DNA from: Akebia trifoliata
Taxonomy: Eukaryota; Streptophyta; Magnoliopsida; Ranunculales; Lardizabalaceae
Direction of reading: 5' to 3'
Assembly: GCA_017979445.1 (NCBI GenBank)
Contig: CM030710.1
Location: 18,586,248-18,650,247, forward strand
Length of the DNA stretch: 64,000 nucleotides
A program made the translations under genes and the position numbers. The notes beneath the pieces are model-generated. The model saw only the letters and a list, made by a program, of their open reading frames with translations. It was not told the DNA's origin and made no database searches. This document shows positions 58,311 to 64,000 of the stretch, in pieces. How positions within the stretch are numbered: the stretch's first letter is position 1; each line of letters opens with the position of its first letter.

Positions 58311-59399
58311 GCTCCTTTATAGGAACATGGAGCTAGTATAACTCTAGATATTATTGAGTTACATCACCATTGATCCAATGTTTTAGTTTAGGGTGTGTTT
58401 GATGTTAGTCTCAAGTTGCATGGCAATTGGAAAATTATCAAAATGCGAAATGGAATATACTTATTTAGGAGGAAGGACACCTTCCAAGATGTTTATGATG
58501 TTAGTAAAATTGTATATTTTATGAGAGTAGAGATCCAGAATGGTGTCCCCTTCCTAACCAAGGTCAGGTGGATTTAAACTCTTTTTCAAGAGCTTAGATC
58601 TAGTGGATACAAGTTATCAAACAATATTATTTTTTGGTACATAGATTCACCATTGGATGGATCACATTTCCATACGGTCAGTGAGTCCTTAGAAATGCCA
58701 CGTGACATAAAATGAAGTCCCACTTGACCTTTGTTAGGAACGGGATACTGTTCTAAATCTACTCTTTTGATAAATAAGTTGTTTTTTAAATGGTTCACAT
58801 CTCAGGTTTAAGAAATTCATAGCTTGACACCTATGGTCTCACCAACAAATCAAAATCCGAGGGAGAGTTTTAAGTATTAAATAAAATAAAGTTATAAGGG
58901 TATGTAGTTTATTTCTAAAATATGGAATTTGAATTAAATCTTGATTGATTTCAAGTGTTAAGCATAAAAGTTCAGTTGTTGGATTTTATTTTTCAGCATG
59001 ACATTCTAACGCCTAAAAATTCGGATCTTGAGGGTTAAGGGTCCAAATATCGCAAATCTTTTTCCATAGATTCTAAACTCTATTTTCTCAACAGTGAAAA
59101 TTATAAAAAATGAAATTTCTTAAATTCTTTCTATTTATTTCAAACTCCTTTTATTAAAAAAAAAAAATTTATGCTGAAATCTGAAGTACTAGATGGTCCA
59201 CTCGCACATTATGACTTTTAAAATAATCATGTCTTAGTGAAATTTAACAAATCTTATATGCTTGGAAAGGTACTAGATAAATTTAGGGGTCCAACTCAAA
59301 ATTAACTGGCAATGAGTGGAGAGGCTCAAGAGCTTATAAGGAGAGAGGTAAAGCAACGAGTGTTTGATGTGGGACTAACTTAACACACCCCTGGTCGGA
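58311..59399. other. Intergenic DNA, no gene recognised
   Basis: The small open frames 58395-58577 and 58586-58798 have no recognised content. A poly-A run lies near 59157. No element ends were identified. Confidence 0.4.
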
Positions 59400-59770
59400 C
59401 TGGTCCAAAGCGCGTGGAGATATGAACTGGGTGACGATCACAAAGATCAACCCATACTTCATGGGCACTAGTGCCATATTAAACACTATCAAAGATGTCT
59501 TTGATCATAGTGTTGATCAACCAAGATAGCACCATGTTACATCTTTCCCATAAAGAAAAAGAGAAAGAGGAGTCATCAGGCCTGGCCAAACTCCCATCAC
59601 AAAACCAAACTTATTTTTGGTTGTCAATGCAGTTCGCATTGCACTAGACCAAGTGTTGTGGTTATCACCATTAAGATTGTGTGAAACGAGGATGGTTCTA
59701 GGATTGTCAAATGGCGGCAAATAAAAAGGATTATTTTTGGCCGTGGGGTGATTTTTAGATGAAAGTTAAC
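59400..59770 (-). pseudogene. Ty1/copia gag relic
   Basis: The minus strand from about 59765 reads FDNPRTILVSHNLNGDN, then TWSSAMRTALTTKNKFGFV, the classic start of a copia gag. After a frameshift near 59540 it continues MVLSWLINTMIKDIFDSV and then AHEVWVDLCDR, to about 59410. The frame at 59720 opens at TTG, not ATG. No LTRs or pol text were found beside it, so this is an isolated fragment unrelated to the copia element at 1-21 kb. Confidence 0.8.
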
Positions 59771-60870
59771 TCAAAATACTTGAATCTAGTGCAAGAAAAT
59801 ACTACTACTCATTTGAAAAATCATTTGGAAATTTTCCTATCAAGATAGAAAAACTAATTGTTTAAGTCCCAAATTTTTATGGTAGTAATGTATAGTAATT
59901 AAAAGTATATTTTCATTGGTTCCATACATTTTACCAATCATCAAGAATATCTATAAATATCATTTCTAATACTAATCAAACATAATCTATTTAAACATTG
60001 TGGAACTTATTGATGAATTACTAATTTTACTATTGTTGTCTTACCAATTAAAAAAATCATAATTAATAATAACCTTTGAAAATCTTAAATGATTATGAGT
60101 GAAAGTGCCAACTTATAGCCAAGTTATAAAGGTGTGTCTCCTTGATCCCACCACCTAGTTTCAAATCCCATGGAACCCACTTTCACATTGATAATTAATC
60201 TTCCTTGTCGCAAGTTCAAAAAAAAAAAAAAAGATTATGAGCCTCTTAATAACAATAATTAATCATTTTCTCATAATCATATTAAAAACCTTACTTAGAT
60301 GGTATTTTTATTTTCCAAAAATCATTCAGCCCATTTTTCACTTTCAGTCTCCCACTTTTTTTATTTTTTATTATCTCAATCCCTCCATGGAAAACCCTCC
60401 CCAGCTACCATTGTGACACCATTGCCAGTAACACCTCTCTCACCATCATTACTCCTTCATAATTACCACTACTATATCATCATTGTTGCTATCAAACAAC
60501 CAGCACCACACGACCATTGAGGGTGACCACGCACCATCACCATTCCCTAATAGAATGTGAATACATATCATGCTTGTTATACTTATTCGTTTTTCTACAA
60601 ATATATTCTTAAAGAAATAACTTTTAAAAAAACGTATTTATATGAAATGACAATAAATACTTCTCTATAAAGTTTTTCAAAAGAATAAAACTAGTCTGAA
60701 TGCCTCCTTATAAGATTTTAAATCTTATTAACAGGTCCTTGAGCTCACATTGGCAATACAACAACACATGTGATCACGTAATTTTTCTTACTAAGTTGGT
60801 AAGGAAAGTGCTTTCCTTTTCAATGTTATATTATATTCACAATCAAATGACTAGAAAAACATTTTTATTT

Positions 60871-60904
<34 letters not shown>

Positions 60905-60908
60905 TAAC
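59771..60908. other. Intergenic DNA, no gene recognised
   Basis: This is AT-rich, ending in a long poly-T tract (about 60871-60903) directly before the next MITE. The open frames 60299-60520 and 60700-60948 have no motif. The second runs through the poly-T as a polyphenylalanine stretch. Confidence 0.4.
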
Positions 60909-61253
60909 TAGGGACCTGCTTGGTACGCCGCAAATCATTTGCAAATGATAATGATTTTCTGAAATCAATTTTATTGGTGCTTGGTTACACAAGGCAAATG
61001 ATTTGCATGGATCGCTTTAATTCTTAAGAACTTTTAGAAAATGATATGTGGCCCAAAAAATTCCATAAATCATTTGCAAAATCACAATGAAAATTTTTTA
61101 TTGTAAAGATCAACGAATCATAAAAAAAGTTCGCAAGCGATTTCCTCATGGCTACTAAGTAAATCATTCATCACAAATCATTTGCATGGCAAACCATTTG
61201 TAGTGTAAATCATTTGTAAATGTAAATGATTTGTAGTATACCAAGTAGAGCTG
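60909..61253. mobile_element. MITE with CTNCTTGGTA ends and repeated CAAATGATTTG words
   Basis: The left end GGGACCTGCTTGGTACGCCG and the complement of the right end (CAGCTCTACTTGGTATAC) are imperfect inverted repeats, and both continue into RCAAATCATTT. At least eight copies of ATCATTTGCAAATGAT-like half or full palindromes are spread inside. The ends resemble the GGGCCTGTTTGGTA type of plant MITEs. The target duplication was not resolved. Confidence 0.65.
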
Positions 61254-64000
61254 AAGAGAAAACAGTACCATATAGACCCAAGTTTTGGAAAGGTTTTTCT
61301 TAACAGACTAGTAGTTTGTGTCTTTATCCCTATATAAATCATTATTAAAAAATAAAACGAAAAAAATTATTTCTCAAATTTAAACTATTTATTTATCTTT
61401 ATTTTATAATTGATACTATAGAGGAAAATAATTGTGTATTAATTTAAACCGTACACGTGTCCAAGTCGATTAAATGGTACCAGGTGCAGGTCAGCATTAG
61501 GCGCTACCCTTCAAGCAGGGCAAATCAAAGTAAAGATCTCCCTAGCCTGGTTGAAAGGGCAGCACAACATTAAGTGAAACTAGACAAGCCAATTAGGACA
61601 AGCCAGATCATCGAGTAACCGTAAGATTGATATGCGCACGTCAATCCCAGAAATCTCTAAGGAGATCTTTGTAGTTTAGTACGATCAATCCAGAGTGAAC
61701 AACTCCGCAAAGTCATGAGATATCTCAGGATTGCTGCAACATAGTAAGCATTGTTGAAGGGATCTTTTAGGAGCGATTAGAGGTCTAATCAGTTATTGGA
61801 GACTAATCATTTGCTTCTTTAACTTGAACGTCGGAATGATTTTGACAAGTACCACATCATCACGAGGAGGGGGGTGTTGGGAGTGATTTCGAATCAGTGA
61901 GGCAGAGTCCATTAGAACTATCCACCGGATGCTAATCGCACAGATACTATTTTCAAAATTAACTATGAGAAAAATAATTGTGATAAAAATAACATTTAAA
62001 TAATACTTATAAAAGCAAATAAAACTAAATAGTCATTTGTATGGAAAATAATACTATGCCCATTCTTCTTCAACATTGTGGTGATATTACACACAAACAC
62101 ACACCACTCTTCTTCAACATACACAGAAAAAGAAAAAGAAAGAAAGAGAGATTTTTAATATTATATATAAATTATTGATTACACACATAATTATCAAATT
62201 ATCACAATCAATTATAGAGTTAATAATGAATTGTTGACCTCACAATCCATTAGACGAAAGATTACCAATGAACCCTTATTATAAAAGAAAAAGGCATTGC
62301 AAATTAAAAAATAATGGACACTATAAGAAGGAGTTTGTAATATAACAAATAATTTAAAAGACGTTATGCGATGATCAAATTATGCATGTTTTCTAGTTAT
62401 TCATAGTGTCTTATTTATTTTTATTTTTTTGATGAAATATTCACTTTTAGAAATATATGCGTGTTTGTTGACATGTTAGGCCTTGGCCCCCATTTAACAT
62501 GTTGGGTCATAAATTTCGATGATTTTAGAACTTATTGGAAACATTCTCAAAAATAACAAAGCTAGAGCTCGCATAGCTTCATCCAAGGTCCAAGATGACT
62601 TGCCATATTTTAAAAGTCCTCTCCAAATTAACTAATTTTGATATTCTATGTGAAATAATTAAATTTATTAAGTAAAAAATTTATAATCTATATAAAATAA
62701 AATTTTATTATTGAATTTATGTTTAATCTTTTTTGTACGTAACTGAAAAACTATTTATTAAATTTAGATATAATTACAATTATAAAAAATTAAATAAAAG
62801 TGATTTTAGAGGAATTTTACTCACTCGTGGATAAGAGATCTCAAAATTACTAGGACAATACATATTCTAAAAAAGTTATCAACTTTCTAAGTTTTAGTTG
62901 TCTGCATTAAGTGCTTTGATGAAAAGTACGTAAGATAATTATTATAAAGAGAAAGGTCAATGACGCGTTGTTTAGTTGATAGATTTTACGTTGATTTAGT
63001 CGTAGCGCTCCACGTTTTGGTGAATATTTGAACTAAGTCCTTATGTTTTCAAACTAACGAAATGCCTCACTTGACCTCGGTCTTCTCTTATATATTTATG
63101 AAAAATGTCCTAAAGGCCCTCATATCTAACTCTATTAGAAAACCACCATTTCTTTTTCAAAATTAGCTTCAAGCATTTCAATTTCTAGGGTAAATTATTT
63201 TTAATGTATGCAATCGCATCTTCAATCCAACATTTAAAATATATAAAAATTCCTTGATATTTTCTATTAAAAATAAATAAAAAATTCATATTCTCTATTA
63301 CTTCCCCCAAAAGCCTTGTACTTCTCTTGAGTCTTGAAAGTTAATGCTAATTAGATCTTAAGGTGAAGTTGAAGGTAAAGCTAGAGGTTGTATATGATTG
63401 ATTTTGAGAAGAAAAATCGATAAGTTTTTAGGTTTTTTTTTTTTTTTTTTGTTAAAAATTGAAGATGTGGGTAATTAAGTCTTTTTCATTAATATATTCG
63501 AGAAGACTGAAATTGAGAGTCATGTCATAATTTTCAAAAATATTGTGAGATATCTCAAATATTCACCAAAACACAAATTCTATAACTAAATCACCCAGAA
63601 TTTAATATGAAACCTATGTTTTGGAATTTATTATAACCTCCCTTAACACCTTAAATAATTTCAAATAGCCACTCTAATTTTTCAATTGTTGAGGGAAAGA
63701 CATGACATGACCATCACATGCATGTCGGCCTACACGTCTCATGCAACACGCATGTTCCCACCTCAATTTGTGTTCAAATTTTAACAGTCCCGTTGAAAAG
63801 GTCAAATAAGTTGACAAAAATGAACAAGTAAGATACCAATATGTGGGTTTCTAGAAGTAAAACTTCAATCCAATGAGATAATGAAATAAGAGTGACGTTG
63901 ATTGAGACATAATTATCGGTGTGGACCCACAATTTTTTTCTAAAATTAGAAATAAAGTTCATATTTTATAAAAGAACTGATTAAAAAATAGAGAATCAAA
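61254..64000. other. Intergenic DNA, no gene recognised
   Basis: The GC content rises at 61445-61935, with words such as GGTACCAGGTGCAGGTCAGC and GAGGGGGGTGTTGGGAG. This may be a relic of an element, but no domain or LTR end could be named. The rest is AT-rich with a poly-T at about 63431. The open frame 63774-63962 (minus) has no motif. Confidence 0.35.

Noticed and set aside
60871..60948. Open frame with a polyphenylalanine run
   Set aside because: It is caused by a poly-T tract.
61445..61935. GC-richer island with gene-like composition
   Set aside because: No frame, splice pattern or domain could be supported. It may be an unnamed element relic.
1..64000. CRISPR arrays, rRNA or tRNA genes, bacterial-type operons
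   Set aside because: None was seen. The short tandem arrays are minisatellites or LTR repeats in plant DNA. The tRNA-like words are primer-binding sites.

Overview
The window is AT-rich nuclear DNA of a flowering plant, probably a eudicot. It has no operons. It is dominated by nested LTR retrotransposons, a CACTA DNA transposon and small hairpin (MITE-like) elements, and it holds one recognisable host gene, an intron-rich Nudix hydrolase. Many of the longest open frames start at TTG or GTG or run through repeats, so they were not treated as genes.

Layout. (1) About 1060-24830: a decayed Ty1/copia element on the minus strand. It is cut in its integrase region by a 17.3-kb Ty3/gypsy element of the Tat/Ogre type (1960-19265) and cut again in its own LTR by a 3.5-kb solo-LTR-like element (21218-24714, target duplication CCCAC). 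The Tat-type element has two 1.7-1.8 kb LTRs, a primer-binding site, a long leader holding what looks like a captured host-gene fragment, a plant-mobile-domain-like ORF, gag, protease, reverse transcriptase, two RNase H domains, integrase, a 3' region with a 33-bp minisatellite, and a polypurine tract. It is dead, with several nonsense codons and frameshifts and substituted integrase residues. (2) 24.8-29.9 kb: intergenic DNA with a series of foldback elements. (3) About 29975-46115: a decayed CACTA (En/Spm) transposon on the plus strand. It contains a diverged solo-LTR-like copy (31859-34824) and, inside its transposase, a second copy (37021-43753, target duplication GTAAC), into which a third copy of the same family inserted in the opposite direction (39512-43071, target duplication CAAGT). 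(4) 46-50 kb: intergenic DNA with another foldback element. (5) 50315-56205, minus strand: a five-exon Nudix hydrolase gene with an intact 249-residue reading frame, a 5'-UTR intron, a TATA box and one GC-AG intron. (6) 56.6-64 kb: AT-rich intergenic DNA with a hAT-type MITE (8-bp target duplication), a copia gag relic and a further terminal-inverted-repeat MITE.

How the parts relate: apart from the Nudix gene, nothing here looks functional today. The window reads as a history of insertions into insertions. The points most worth a second look are the variable palindrome block inside the solo-LTR family, the foldback family with a shared loop, the gene fragment in the retroelement leader, the minisatellite born in the retroelement 3' region, and the CACTA element with LTRs nested inside it.
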